DNA of 64,000 nt from Polynucleobacter brandtiae (GTDB taxonomy: Bacteria; Pseudomonadota; Gammaproteobacteria; Burkholderiales; Burkholderiaceae): the NCBI RefSeq assembly GCF_002797575.1, contig NZ_PGTX01000002.1, positions 1 through 64,000 of the forward strand, written 5' to 3'. Made by a program: the position numbers and the translations under genes. Shown in pieces: positions 24,754 through 32,985 of the stretch (positions within the stretch are counted from its first letter, which is position 1; every line of letters starts with the position of its first letter). Below the pieces are notes generated by a model that was not told the origin of the DNA, made no database searches, and saw only the letters and a program-made list of their open reading frames with translations.

Positions 24754-25263
24754 TTAATCAATCACAATTGCCATCAACGCAGTGGCAGCGCCAGCGCCTA
24801 AGGCAGGAATCCCCCAACGCTCTAGTGGATGCAAGGCACTACCAGTAACTACCTCTACTGGAATATCACTGATTTGCAGCAACTTAGCAGTTGTAGAGTT
24901 TTCAAAGAGCCTGTTTACTGAGTGCTTTTTAGAAGTCCCAATCACGATCTGATTGCATTGAAGTCGCTGCGCCTCATCATATAAACCTGTACCTTTATCT
25001 CCACAAACATAACTAGAAGAGAATGCAACGCCTGCTTTTTCGAGATGACGTGATGCAGACTCTGTCGCTTTGAGCGCACAATCGGCTTGCCAATCTTGAA
25101 CGGAGCGCTTACTTAAGAATTTACGGATATGGGTATGCAAGCTTGGCTGCACATTACATAGATGAATATGTGTTTGGGGATTGTGCCCATATGCTCGTAT
25201 TGCATGCTTAACTGCTAAATCAGAATTCTTAGAACCATCAACCGGAATTAGAATGGAATTCAT
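24754..25263 (-). other. possible internal translation start for the Usp domain alone
   Basis: Inside the fusion, the codons for LKGNT read GAAAGGAAATACC and place AAAGGAAA four bases before ATG 25263. That ATG could start a free 169-residue universal stress protein. This looks like the remains of an ancestral separate usp gene whose preceding stop codon was lost. Whether internal initiation happens cannot be told from sequence. Confidence 0.45.
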
Positions 25264-26022
25264 GGTATTTCCTTTCAATTGAGAAGACTGCATTGTTACT
25301 ACTTCGTCAGTAGGGCCTGGGTTTACTACTGAGGAAGCGATTACATCCTCTAGCGCCAGTCTGCTTCTGATAAAACCACCGCATAAAACTCCAAGTACAA
25401 CCGCTATTTGTATGACGTATTCCCATGCGGCACTGTAAGACTGAAGAAATTCCTGTGTGAGAGGCTCTGAGGTAATCATCTTTCCAGCAGTAAATGCCAG
25501 AACACCTGCTCCGAGGTAGGTAACTGATGGGTAACGCTCTACTAGCTTTAAAATTTGAGTTGATCCCCAAATCACAATTGGAATGCTGATCAGTAGGCCT
25601 AATACAACGAGTACGTAACTACCATTTGATGCGCCGGCAACTGCTAAGACGTTATCTAAACCCATCACCGCATCCGCAATCACGATCGTTTTCATTGCCC
25701 CCCAGAATGTGGTTGAAGCAGCGCCATGCCCCTTTCCATCATCTGCTGCAGGGTTAAGCAACTTGTAGGCAATCCATACCAGGAGTAAACCGCCAACCAA
25801 CATTAACCCTGGAATCTGCAATAGATACACAACCAAGAGAGTCATGACGCTTCTCACTACAATTGCGCCTACTGCCCCCCAAACGATTGCCTTTTTCTGT
25901 AGGTGAGCGGGGAGATTTTTGGCTGCCATCGCAATGACGATAGCGTTATCCCCCGCCAACACCAAATCGATCATCACAATGGCCAGTAAGGCCGAAAAAA
26001 ATTCTGGGCTAAAGAGTTCCAA
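24754..26022 (-). CDS. TerC-family membrane transporter fused to a universal stress protein domain
   Basis: A 422-residue fusion. Residues about 1-225 are a TerC/YjbE-type integral membrane protein, opening MELFSPEFFSALLAIVMIDL followed by VLAGDNAIVIAMAA and later ADAVMGLDNVLAVAGAS (the paired DN motifs that bind cations, typically Mn2+). After a polar linker a UspA domain begins at MNSILIPVDGS (about residue 254) and shows GDKGTGLYDEA and IVIGTSKKHSVNRLF, followed by a short hydrophobic C-terminus. Start chosen at TTG 26022, with AAGGAA six bases upstream and the normal TerC N-terminus; the longer frame overlaps the divergent LysR promoter. The linker also encodes a ribosome-binding site for the Usp part. 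Confidence 0.85.
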   Translation of the reverse strand: MELFSPEFFSALLAIVMIDLVLAGDNAIVIAMAAKNLPAHLQKKAIVWGAVGAIVVRSVMTLLVVYLLQIPGLMLVGGLLLVWIAYKLLNPAADDGKGHGAASTTFWGAMKTIVIADAVMGLDNVLAVAGASNGSYVLVVLGLLISIPIVIWGSTQILKLVERYPSVTYLGAGVLAFTAGKMITSEPLTQEFLQSYSAAWEYVIQIAVVLGVLCGGFIRSRLALEDVIASSVVNPGPTDEVVTMQSSQLKGNTMNSILIPVDGSKNSDLAVKHAIRAYGHNPQTHIHLCNVQPSLHTHIRKFLSKRSVQDWQADCALKATESASRHLEKAGVAFSSSYVCGDKGTGLYDEAQRLQCNQIVIGTSKKHSVNRLFENSTTAKLLQISDIPVEVVTGSALHPLERWGIPALGAGAATALMAIVID

Positions 26023-26145
26023 TTGAGTTTCCTTAATTAATATTTGACCCACGAATACCATGAGCACTGATGGGGTTAATGTAAGGTTGATTGAGCTTAG
26101 TAAAAAGAAGATATATATTGAACTTACTTTCGAAAAAACCTGAAT

Positions 26146-27033
26146 ATGACCATGCCCTTTAACTATCGACACCTGTACTACTTTTGGGTAGTGGCAAAAG
26201 AAGGCAGTATGTCCAAGGCTGCTGAGCGTCTAGATATGGCCATTCAGACGATCAGCGCACAGGTGCATGAGCTAGAAAAGTCACTAGGCTTCCTCTTGTT
26301 TAAACCCGCGGGGCGAGGCATCACGCTGACGGAGTCTGGTTTTGCTGCTTTAGAAATCGCTGATCAAATTTTTTCACTCGGAGAGAAACTGCCCGAGGCA
26401 GTCAGGGATGCTGCTAAGGCCCCCAAACAAAAAATTACTGTTGGGGTATCCGATGGTTTACCCAAGCTCATTGCGCGTCAATTACTTGAACCTATTCTAC
26501 AAATGAAAGAGATTCATCTTATTGTGCACGAGGGTGAGTTTGATGATTTATTGGCAGACCTTGCATTACATCGACTCGATATTATTTTGTCAGATCGCCC
26601 TGCGCCCAATAACAAAAACCTCAATGTTTATAGTGAAGAGCTGACTAAATCCTCTATCTCTTGGTATGGCTCTAAAAAGTGGCTTAAAGAAGTAAAAGGC
26701 GGGTTTCCAGACTGCTTAAATCACTTACCCATCCTACTGCCCACCTCCCACTCCATGGTTCGATTTTTGATCGACCAATGGTTTATCAAAAATAATATTA
26801 TTCCCAATATCGTCGGAGAATTTGAGGATAGCGCCCTACTCAAAACCTTTGCCGCTAGTGGTATGGGCGTTTTTCCTGCAGTTAACCTAGTGCAAAAAGA
26901 ATTGAAGGAAACTTATCACATCGAGGCACTAGGCCACTGTAGCGATGTTTACGAATATTTCTACGCCATCCTATCTGAGAAAAAGATTGCTAACCCCCTA
27001 GTAGAGGCAATCATCAAACGATCATCACCTTGA
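26146..27033 (+). CDS. LysR-type regulator, NhaR-like
   Basis: A 295-residue LysR regulator with an N-terminal winged helix-turn-helix (FNYRHLYYFWVVAKEGSMSK, then AAERLDMAIQTISAQVHELE) and a PBP2-like effector domain. FNYRHLYYFW and AIQTISAQVHELEKSLG are typical of the NhaR subfamily, which responds to Na+ or related ions in enterobacteria; the effector here is unknown. Two possible ATGs (26146, 26152), neither with a good Shine-Dalgarno. It is 23 bases upstream of the SbtA-like transporter and co-directional, and divergent from the TerC-Usp gene, so it may control either. Confidence 0.85.
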   Translation: MTMPFNYRHLYYFWVVAKEGSMSKAAERLDMAIQTISAQVHELEKSLGFLLFKPAGRGITLTESGFAALEIADQIFSLGEKLPEAVRDAAKAPKQKITVGVSDGLPKLIARQLLEPILQMKEIHLIVHEGEFDDLLADLALHRLDIILSDRPAPNNKNLNVYSEELTKSSISWYGSKKWLKEVKGGFPDCLNHLPILLPTSHSMVRFLIDQWFIKNNIIPNIVGEFEDSALLKTFAASGMGVFPAVNLVQKELKETYHIEALGHCSDVYEYFYAILSEKKIANPLVEAIIKRSSP

Positions 27034-27056
27034 TGATCCACCGTTAAACTCACAAC

Positions 27057-28025
27057 ATGACTAATTTTCTTGATCCTGCCATCTTATTTTTTATCTTTGG
27101 CGTCTTTGCGGGCACCGTTAAATCGAATCTAGAAATTCCGCAGCCTATTTCCCGATTTTTATCGCTCTATCTATTAATGGCTCTGGGTTTAAAGGGTGGA
27201 TTTGCCCTCCACAAATCTGGCTTTACAACGGAAATCGGGCTCTCATTAGGCTTGGCTATATTGTTGGCAATAGTGATTCCGATTATTGGTTATTGGATTT
27301 TACGAAAAAAATTAAATGCTTTTGATTCAGCTGCGATCGCCGCTACCTATGGATCTGTCAGTGCTGTCACGTTTATTACTGCTACCCAATATTTAGATCA
27401 CTTAGGTCTTGGCTATGGTGGCCACATGGCTGCTGCGATGGCGCTCATGGAATCTCCAGCGATTATCTTCGCCATCATCATGGCTAACAAAGCAAGAGCT
27501 GCACAACCGTCAGGTCATGGAACAGGCCAGCCAGTCACAGGTCTATCTAAGGTATTGCATGAGTCATTCACGGATGGCGCCCAACTATTACTGCTTGGAT
27601 CCATGATAGTAGGCCTGATGAGTGGAGATGCCGGCCAAAAACTCATGGCGCCATTTTCGATTGATCTGTTCAAGGGAATGCTGGCGTTTTTCCTACTCGA
27701 TATGGGTCTGATGGCAGCTAGAAATTTCAGTGGCCTCAAAGGAAAGCCACCGATTACTTTGCTATATGCCATAGGATCACCACTGACGCATGCGCTCTTA
27801 GCGCTCGTATTTTGTAAATTGCTAGGCTTGCCACTGGGGGATACTGTCTTACTCATGGTGCTTGCTTCTAGCGCCTCTTATATTGCAGTTCCCGCTGTGC
27901 TCAGACATGCTCTGCCTGAAGTCAACCCAGCACTATACATGGGCATGTCTTTAGGATTAACCTTTCCGTTTAACATCATCATAGGTATTCCGCTTTACAC
28001 CTGGATTGCTAAGCAGTTGTTGTAA
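27057..28025 (+). CDS. SbtA-family sodium-dependent bicarbonate transporter
   Basis: A 322-residue permease with about ten helices: PAILFFIFGVFAGTVKSNLE IP at the N-terminus, the inverted repeat with SAVTFITATQYL and SASYIAVPAVLRHALPE, and cytoplasmic loop around residue 155. These match the SbtA (DUF897) family, which in cyanobacteria imports bicarbonate with Na+. Heterotrophic bacteria also carry it, possibly for anaplerotic carbon. The usual small PII-like partner SbtB is not adjacent. It lies between a LysR regulator and a DUF6671 gene in one transcription unit. Confidence 0.85.
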   Translation: MTNFLDPAILFFIFGVFAGTVKSNLEIPQPISRFLSLYLLMALGLKGGFALHKSGFTTEIGLSLGLAILLAIVIPIIGYWILRKKLNAFDSAAIAATYGSVSAVTFITATQYLDHLGLGYGGHMAAAMALMESPAIIFAIIMANKARAAQPSGHGTGQPVTGLSKVLHESFTDGAQLLLLGSMIVGLMSGDAGQKLMAPFSIDLFKGMLAFFLLDMGLMAARNFSGLKGKPPITLLYAIGSPLTHALLALVFCKLLGLPLGDTVLLMVLASSASYIAVPAVLRHALPEVNPALYMGMSLGLTFPFNIIIGIPLYTWIAKQLL

Positions 28026-28091
28026 AGATGATCATCACAGCAGTACTTTGCTTTACTCAATCCCTGGATGAGTCTCTGTATGGAGCACTGT

Positions 28092-28934
28092 ATGAATTTC
28101 TTTTCTAATCGGACCGCTAGCTTACTCACCAAACATGGCAAAGAAATGGTGATTGCCTCTGAAATGCTTGCGCTCACTGGCTGTCAAGTCCAGCATACCG
28201 ATGCCTATGACACCGATCAGTTAGGTACGTTCACTCGTGAAACGCCTCGATACGGAACACAGTTAGATGCTGCTCGTAAGAAAGTGATTATCGGTATGGA
28301 TTTGCTTGGCACTAACCTAGGACTAGCAAATGAGGGCGCCTTTGTTGCCGATCCGTATACCGGTGTGATCCCTTGGAATAATGAACTCGTCATTTTGCTT
28401 GACCACCAGCATCAATTTGAAATCATTGGCTTTTCTGGTGCGCCCGCTCAAAGTAATAGTAGCTACCTCAGTCATTGGGAAGAGGTCATCCAGTTTTCTC
28501 AATCTGCTCTTTTTCCATCGCATCAATTAGTGATCAAGCCGACAGATGAATATCATCCACAGTCTCGCAAGGGTATTAAAAACCTCATCGAGTTAAAGGA
28601 TGCTTTTGAATGGGCTCAAGCGCACTCCACCAAAGGCGCGGTCTTCATAGAAAATGATCTGAGGGCTTTTGCCAACCCCACGCGCATGGAGAATATTCGC
28701 AAAGCCACCCTTGATCTTATCCAGAAGATGAATTCTGTCTGTCCGGGGTGCCAAACCCCGGGCTACTGGATTAAAGATATTCAGCGAGGCCTTCCCTGTA
28801 ATGCTTGTGGATTGCCAACTGAGCAAGAGATAGCCAAGATCTGGGGCTGCCTCAAGTGTGATCACCAGCACACCGAAGGAATGAAGGTCCTCAAATTAGC
28901 AGACCCCTCCCGCTGCAGCCACTGTAATCCTTGA
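28092..28934 (+). CDS. DUF6671-type protein with C-terminal zinc ribbons
   Basis: About 280 residues. The N-terminal body (NRTASLLTKHGKEMVIASEM; RKKVIIGMDLLGTNLGLANEGAF) matches proteins I recognise as DUF6671. The C-terminus carries four CxxC pairs: CPGC, CNAC, CLKC and CSHC, consistent with two zinc-binding ribbons. I chose ATG 28092 because GGAG lies seven bases upstream; ATGs at 28068 and 28080 have none. It follows the SbtA-like gene by 66 bases. Function unknown; the zinc ribbons suggest nucleic-acid or protein contact, and repeated linkage to SbtA would suggest a role in bicarbonate or one-carbon handling. Confidence 0.7.
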   Translation: MNFFSNRTASLLTKHGKEMVIASEMLALTGCQVQHTDAYDTDQLGTFTRETPRYGTQLDAARKKVIIGMDLLGTNLGLANEGAFVADPYTGVIPWNNELVILLDHQHQFEIIGFSGAPAQSNSSYLSHWEEVIQFSQSALFPSHQLVIKPTDEYHPQSRKGIKNLIELKDAFEWAQAHSTKGAVFIENDLRAFANPTRMENIRKATLDLIQKMNSVCPGCQTPGYWIKDIQRGLPCNACGLPTEQEIAKIWGCLKCDHQHTEGMKVLKLADPSRCSHCNP

Positions 28935-28963
28935 TCTGGGACCAACGATCCTAGATCAAGGAT
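28927..28963. repeat. hairpin overlapping the DUF6671 stop codon
   Basis: ATCCTTGATCT (28927-28937) and AGATCAAGGAT (28953-28963) form a perfect 11-base-pair stem that includes the TGA stop. GATCCTAGAT also occurs twice in tandem (28948-28957 and 28961-28970). There is no T run, so its terminator role is uncertain. Confidence 0.55.
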
Positions 28964-28995
28964 CCTAGATTCCTTTAGCTCCTAAGCTATTAGGC

Positions 28996-29535
28996 TTATT
29001 TTTTACCCCGAGTCTTAGCGCTTGTTTCTTTTTGAGTACCCGCAAGATTACTCATATTCTGGATACTCTTTTCAAAACTACCAAATGAGTCAGCCATAGC
29101 AGCACGAATTAATTCAAAGTTTTGTAATGCATTACTGAAAGAACCTTTAAATATCGAATGGTAGGGCTCACTACCTGACGGGGCATTTTGAGTAGCTTCA
29201 TTTACAAAATGAATCAAATCTTGCTGCGATTCTTTAATCATCGATTCAGCAATCTTGACCAACTCTTGATTACTACTGGCTAAAGCCTGACATAACTTAG
29301 CCTGGTACTGCGTCACTTCTTTTGCAGCGTCTTGCAATACTTGTGCATGCACAAACTCAAAAGCAGCCTTAGGATCTTGGGTTTTCATCAGATCAGTCAC
29401 TTTCGCCTGTAGGCGGGCAGAGAGTTCCTGAGAGGCCTGTTGATTTAATTGCGCAATTTCTTGAGTGCTAGTCAACACTACCTGACCCACTGCTTGCGCT
29501 GCATCCATTACCTTTGTTGCGTTCTTCTGAATCAT
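28996..29535 (-). CDS. phasin family protein
   Basis: A 179-residue helical protein without signal peptide, rich in Ala, Gln, Glu and Lys (LNQQASQELSARLQAKVTDL) and ending in a lysine-rich tail (KTRGKK). This is the pattern of phasins, which coat polyhydroxyalkanoate granules. The central stretch AAFEFVHAQVLQDAAKEVTQYQAKL is typical of the phasin 2 domain. It is monocistronic; PHA synthesis genes are not in this window. Role in carbon storage inferred from the family. Confidence 0.8.
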   Translation of the reverse strand: MIQKNATKVMDAAQAVGQVVLTSTQEIAQLNQQASQELSARLQAKVTDLMKTQDPKAAFEFVHAQVLQDAAKEVTQYQAKLCQALASSNQELVKIAESMIKESQQDLIHFVNEATQNAPSGSEPYHSIFKGSFSNALQNFELIRAAMADSFGSFEKSIQNMSNLAGTQKETSAKTRGKK

Positions 29536-29702
29536 GGCTAGCTCCTATGTAATTGAATATCAAATCCATAATGTACACACTACTGAACATGCTGCCGAAC
29601 TAACTGCTGAACTCACTAATGAACCTACAACCGATCTAGCAATCTAATCTACCCTGAATTACGAATGATTCAGATAGAGAAATACCACTAGCTATCGAAT
29701 CA

Positions 29703-30521
29703 TTACTGAACAATGATTGTGGCGGTTTGACGCAATTGGGATAAAAATTCAAACTGTTTCTTTTGGATCATGCCATTACGAATAGCCGCTTTAGCTTGCT
29801 CAAAGCTTGGTGGTTTACTAGTTCTCTTGTCCTCAAGCTTAATTAAAGACCAGCCCTGTGGCATCTTAATGGGCGTTGGTGAAACTTGCCCCTTAGCCAT
29901 CGAGCCTAATAGATTTGCAATTTGTGGCATAGTCTGACCTGCTTGAACCCAACCAACCGCGCCACCCTGAACCTTATTTGGCGCTAATGAAACACTTTTA
30001 GCTACTTTATCAAATGCCTCGCCTTTTTTAATTCTGGCTAAAGCCGCTTGGGCGTCTGCTTCTGTAGCGACGGCAATATCACTCACTTTATACTCAACAA
30101 TCATGCCCTGCGAACCTAAGGAAGCAATCTCTCGGTTGTACTCAGCCTGCATATCCGCTTCAGTTACTGGATTCTTTGAAATATAGGTGGCCAACTCTAA
30201 GTCCGCTAAATAATTCTGGCGAATCATCGCTAGCTGACGATTGGCTTTATCTGAATTGGCCAAACCATCTTTCTCCGCTTGCTGCGAGAGTAGTGAAATC
30301 TCAATCAACTTTCCTAATACAGCCTGCCTCAATTCTGGAGAATCTGTCTGACCTTGTGCCAAAGCCGCTTGTATGCCCTGCTCTACCGTGTCATTGGAAA
30401 TAATTGTGCCATTGACAGAAGCAGCCGCATTGACTGGTAGCGCTCCCTGAGCAAATGCCGTCCCTAATGTAACAAATGAAAGGGGGATCGCTACAGCTAA
30501 CTGAAGGATGAGTGATTTCAT
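29703..30521 (-). CDS. exported parvulin-type peptidyl-prolyl isomerase
   Basis: A 272-residue periplasmic PPIase with a signal peptide (LILQLAVAIPLSFVTLGTAFA). A SurA/PrsA-like N-terminal helical domain (residues about 30-125) precedes the parvulin domain (about 130-230: VEYKVSDIAVATEADAQAAL; KSVSLAPNKVQGGAVGWV; MPQGWSLIKLEDKR). It helps fold or chaperone envelope proteins. The C-terminal region ends without a second parvulin domain, unlike SurA. It stands upstream of the phasin gene but 167 bases away, so probably separate. Confidence 0.85.
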   Translation of the reverse strand: MKSLILQLAVAIPLSFVTLGTAFAQGALPVNAAASVNGTIISNDTVEQGIQAALAQGQTDSPELRQAVLGKLIEISLLSQQAEKDGLANSDKANRQLAMIRQNYLADLELATYISKNPVTEADMQAEYNREIASLGSQGMIVEYKVSDIAVATEADAQAALARIKKGEAFDKVAKSVSLAPNKVQGGAVGWVQAGQTMPQIANLLGSMAKGQVSPTPIKMPQGWSLIKLEDKRTSKPPSFEQAKAAIRNGMIQKKQFEFLSQLRQTATIIVQ

Positions 30522-30580
30522 GAAAAAGTCTTTTATGGAATGATGAAGTTCATAGTAACAGCTAGAGTTGACTACAGCCG

Positions 30581-30952
30581 TTAAAACTGAATCGTTGAAG
30601 GTACGGCCTCAAACGGTACTGCCGACTCCATCTCTTGTGATTGTGCCTGCTCTTCACCCTGAGGATTTGAGAAGTATCGAGAATCTAAGCTAGGGCTTTT
30701 GTTTTGACTTGGAATGGGGTTCGCTGGCTGTATACCGGAATATATTGGGCCTGCAGGTGTTTCTACTGGTGCAATCGATTGACTATTCAATTCTTGAATC
30801 TGAGCCGGCGTGTAAGGGGAGAAAGTTTGTCCTATAACCCGATTGGGAACAGTTACAGCGCAAATACTAGCAAGTACTACGATCAAGAGAGGCTTTGACT
30901 GAATGCGTTGAGTTTGCACAGCCCTTGCTGTCGATGATATGAATTTGATCAT
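30581..30952 (-). CDS. hypothetical exported or membrane-anchored Pro/Gln-rich protein
   Basis: A 123-residue protein with a basic N-terminus and a hydrophobic segment at about residues 23-41 (PLLIVVLASICAVTVPNRVI), followed by an unstructured-looking Pro/Ser/Gln-rich region. I recognise no family. It is 59 bases upstream of the parvulin gene and co-directional, so it may be co-transcribed and act in the envelope. Coding status is supported by the gene arrangement rather than by homology. Confidence 0.5.
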   Translation of the reverse strand: MIKFISSTARAVQTQRIQSKPLLIVVLASICAVTVPNRVIGQTFSPYTPAQIQELNSQSIAPVETPAGPIYSGIQPANPIPSQNKSPSLDSRYFSNPQGEEQAQSQEMESAVPFEAVPSTIQF

Positions 30953-31084
30953 ATTTGTAGTGTAGCGGATGTGGTGAATATGGGGTTCATTCAGCGCTGA
31001 TGTCCTTGGGGGGATAAAGCGCTTTTAAGAATGCAATAAAAGCGTTATTCTCAATCCTTACGGCATTACCTATAAAGGACCAGC

Positions 31085-31300
31085 ATGACCAACGAGACAT
31101 CAACCCCAGATGATGAAGATTTTGATTACGGGTGCAAATGCGCCATGACCCTATTGAACGAGCCAACCGAAGATTGTTTAAATGATCTGATCGATGAGCT
31201 CGACGAAGATGGAATGATTGCTACTGAAGTGGTTTACGGTCTCTTAGCCACTATTCTCATGAGCATGAACTCTGAAGAAGAGGATGAACAAGAGCATTAA
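31085..31300 (+). CDS. small acidic hypothetical protein
   Basis: A 71-residue strongly acidic protein (about a third Asp and Glu; ends SEEEDEQEH) with a CKC pair and a central helix (VVYGLLATILMSMN). An AAAGGA site six bases before the ATG and its position fitting exactly up to the convergent dehydratase stop support a real gene. I do not recognise a family and give no function. Confidence 0.65.
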   Translation: MTNETSTPDDEDFDYGCKCAMTLLNEPTEDCLNDLIDELDEDGMIATEVVYGLLATILMSMNSEEEDEQEH

Positions 31301-31609
31301 TTAATTTTGATGAGTGATATCTCGAGCAAATTGATCCATGGCGCGAGCCATGGTGATATCAAGATCAGTCAACCCTTTAAGGTCATGGGTACTTAAGCGG
31401 ACGCCGACTTTATTCCAGCAGTTAGTCCAATCTGGATGATGATTGAGCTCTTCAGCAAAGTCTGCGCTAAGGGTCATGAAAGCAAAAGCACTTTTAAAGT
31501 TCTTAAAAGTAAATTCACGAGAGATCTCCTGACCGCTCGAAGCTAACTGCCAATCTGGCACAGCCTCCAGAAAATTAAAATCTACTGGCAAGAGACTAGG
31601 TTTTGGCAT
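31301..31609 (-). CDS. phhB: pterin-4a-carbinolamine dehydratase
   Basis: A 102-residue PCD/DCoH-family protein with the active-site pattern ELNHHPDWTNCWNKVGVRLS, containing the catalytic His pair and the later His-Asp (THD). It dehydrates 4a-hydroxytetrahydropterin, recycling the cofactor of phenylalanine hydroxylase; no phhA is in the window, so it may serve another pterin reaction. Start ATG 31609 (MPKPSLLP) overlaps the pseudouridine synthase stop by 14 bases, indicating co-translation. Its stop abuts the convergent small acidic gene. Confidence 0.85.
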   Translation of the reverse strand: MPKPSLLPVDFNFLEAVPDWQLASSGQEISREFTFKNFKSAFAFMTLSADFAEELNHHPDWTNCWNKVGVRLSTHDLKGLTDLDITMARAMDQFARDITHQN

Positions 31610-32336
31610 GATAATGCTCCACACTCTGTGATAACTGTTTTAAGTCATCCTGGTAAAGCCAGCGCCACTCGCCTTCAGCAAGATCTGCAGGCATGACATA
31701 TTGGCCTATTTCCGTTCGATGCAACTGCGCTACATGATTACCTACGGCAGCCATCATGCGCTTAACTTGATGATAGCGGCCTTCAACAATCGTCATCGCT
31801 AAGGTATTGTCACTGAGTTGATGGCATGCAGTAGCGAAACATGGCTTGGGATCATCATCCAATACAACTCCCCGCAACAAATGGTCTATTTGCTTTTGAG
31901 TAATAGGCTCTGGGGTGGTGATCTCGTATACCTTCCCAATATTTTTCTTTGGCGTTGTCATCTTGTGAATAAATTGACCATCATCTGACATCAAAATTAA
32001 ACCTGTTGTATCAAAGTCAAGGCGCCCAACACACTGTAAGCCACGCTCCACGAATGGCTTAGGGAGTAAGCTGTAAATACTGGGGTGATGAGTGGTTTTA
32101 TGAGAGCACTCATAGTTTGGGGGCTTATTAAAAGCGAGATACGCTTTTTCATGAAACTCCCAATCTTTGCCTTCTACATTGAGGACCAAACCCTCAGTAG
32201 CAATACGCTCATCCGGATCTTCTGCTAAAGCCCCGTTGACCATCACTAAATCTGCCAACACCAAATCACTGCAATAACGCCTGGTACCAAAGCCTTGGCT
32301 AAAAAGTATTTTTTCAAGTGGAAGTGGTTTAGACAT
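31596..32336 (-). CDS. RsuA-type 16S rRNA pseudouridine synthase
   Basis: A 246-residue enzyme with an N-terminal S4 RNA-binding domain (LEKILFSQGFGTRRYCSDLV) and the RsuA catalytic domain. The motif GRLDFDTTGLILMSDDGQ contains the catalytic Asp, and EGRYHQVKRMMAAVG is the C-terminal family motif. RsuA modifies U516 of 16S rRNA; assignment within the RsuA/RluB/E/F family is by similarity. Start ATG 32336 (MSKPLPLEK); the 11-residue upstream extension is cysteine-rich and unlike the family. Confidence 0.85.
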   Translation of the reverse strand: MSKPLPLEKILFSQGFGTRRYCSDLVLADLVMVNGALAEDPDERIATEGLVLNVEGKDWEFHEKAYLAFNKPPNYECSHKTTHHPSIYSLLPKPFVERGLQCVGRLDFDTTGLILMSDDGQFIHKMTTPKKNIGKVYEITTPEPITQKQIDHLLRGVVLDDDPKPCFATACHQLSDNTLAMTIVEGRYHQVKRMMAAVGNHVAQLHRTEIGQYVMPADLAEGEWRWLYQDDLKQLSQSVEHYHAKT

Positions 32337-32444
32337 AGATCTTGCTGAGCATACTACAAAGCAACACATATTTTCTAAGGGCGTAAGAAGCCATTATGAT
32401 AAATGTCATACTTTTGATATTTCCTACTGGAATTAGAGATCCCC

Positions 32445-32978
32445 ATGCTTTCATCACCTGCACCTAGAAGCCACTTACACACTCGTGAAATTATTTTCCA
32501 GGGCTATGCCCGGGAAGACGGCCTATGGGATATCGAGGCCCATTTACGGGATTTCAAATCCAATCCCTTTACGACTGGTGCTAGCACTTGGCAGCCCGGG
32601 GAGGCATTTCATGACATGTGGGTCAGAGTAACCTTAAACACACAACTAGTGCTTCAGGATATTGAAGTGGTAATGGATAAACATCCCCATCCTGAATGCC
32701 CACAAGTCATTCCACCCATGGATGCCCTGATTGGTGAACAAATCGGCAAAGGTTGGCGAAAAACAATTAATACCCACTTAGGTGGTATTCAGGGATGCAC
32801 TCATCTCAGAGAGCTATTGGCCAGCATGGCAACCGCTGCATTTCAATCGATACCTGGAGCGCTATTGGACTCCGGTGACGATAAACCACCGCTTTACTTG
32901 GGGACCTGCAAATCTTGGGATTTTGATGGCCCCGTAGTAATGCGGCACTATCCCAAGTTTTATCAGTGGAAGGGTTAA
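32445..32978 (+). CDS. DUF2889 family protein
   Basis: A 177-residue protein with the DUF2889 pattern: HTREIIFQGYAREDGLWDIE at the start, FHDMWVRVTLN, then GGIQGCTHLRELLASMATAAFQ and a C-terminal SWDFDGPVVMRHYPKFYQW. The family is widespread in beta- and gammaproteobacteria, without established function. It lies divergent from the RsuA gene and converges on the SDR gene with seven bases between the stops. Confidence 0.85.
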   Translation: MLSSPAPRSHLHTREIIFQGYAREDGLWDIEAHLRDFKSNPFTTGASTWQPGEAFHDMWVRVTLNTQLVLQDIEVVMDKHPHPECPQVIPPMDALIGEQIGKGWRKTINTHLGGIQGCTHLRELLASMATAAFQSIPGALLDSGDDKPPLYLGTCKSWDFDGPVVMRHYPKFYQWKG

Positions 32979-32985
32979 GCCTTAT

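Noticed and set aside
26023-26172. N-terminal extension of the TerC-Usp protein
   Set aside because: It overlaps the divergent LysR promoter and start and is unlike TerC N-termini; TTG 26022 with AAGGAA is better.
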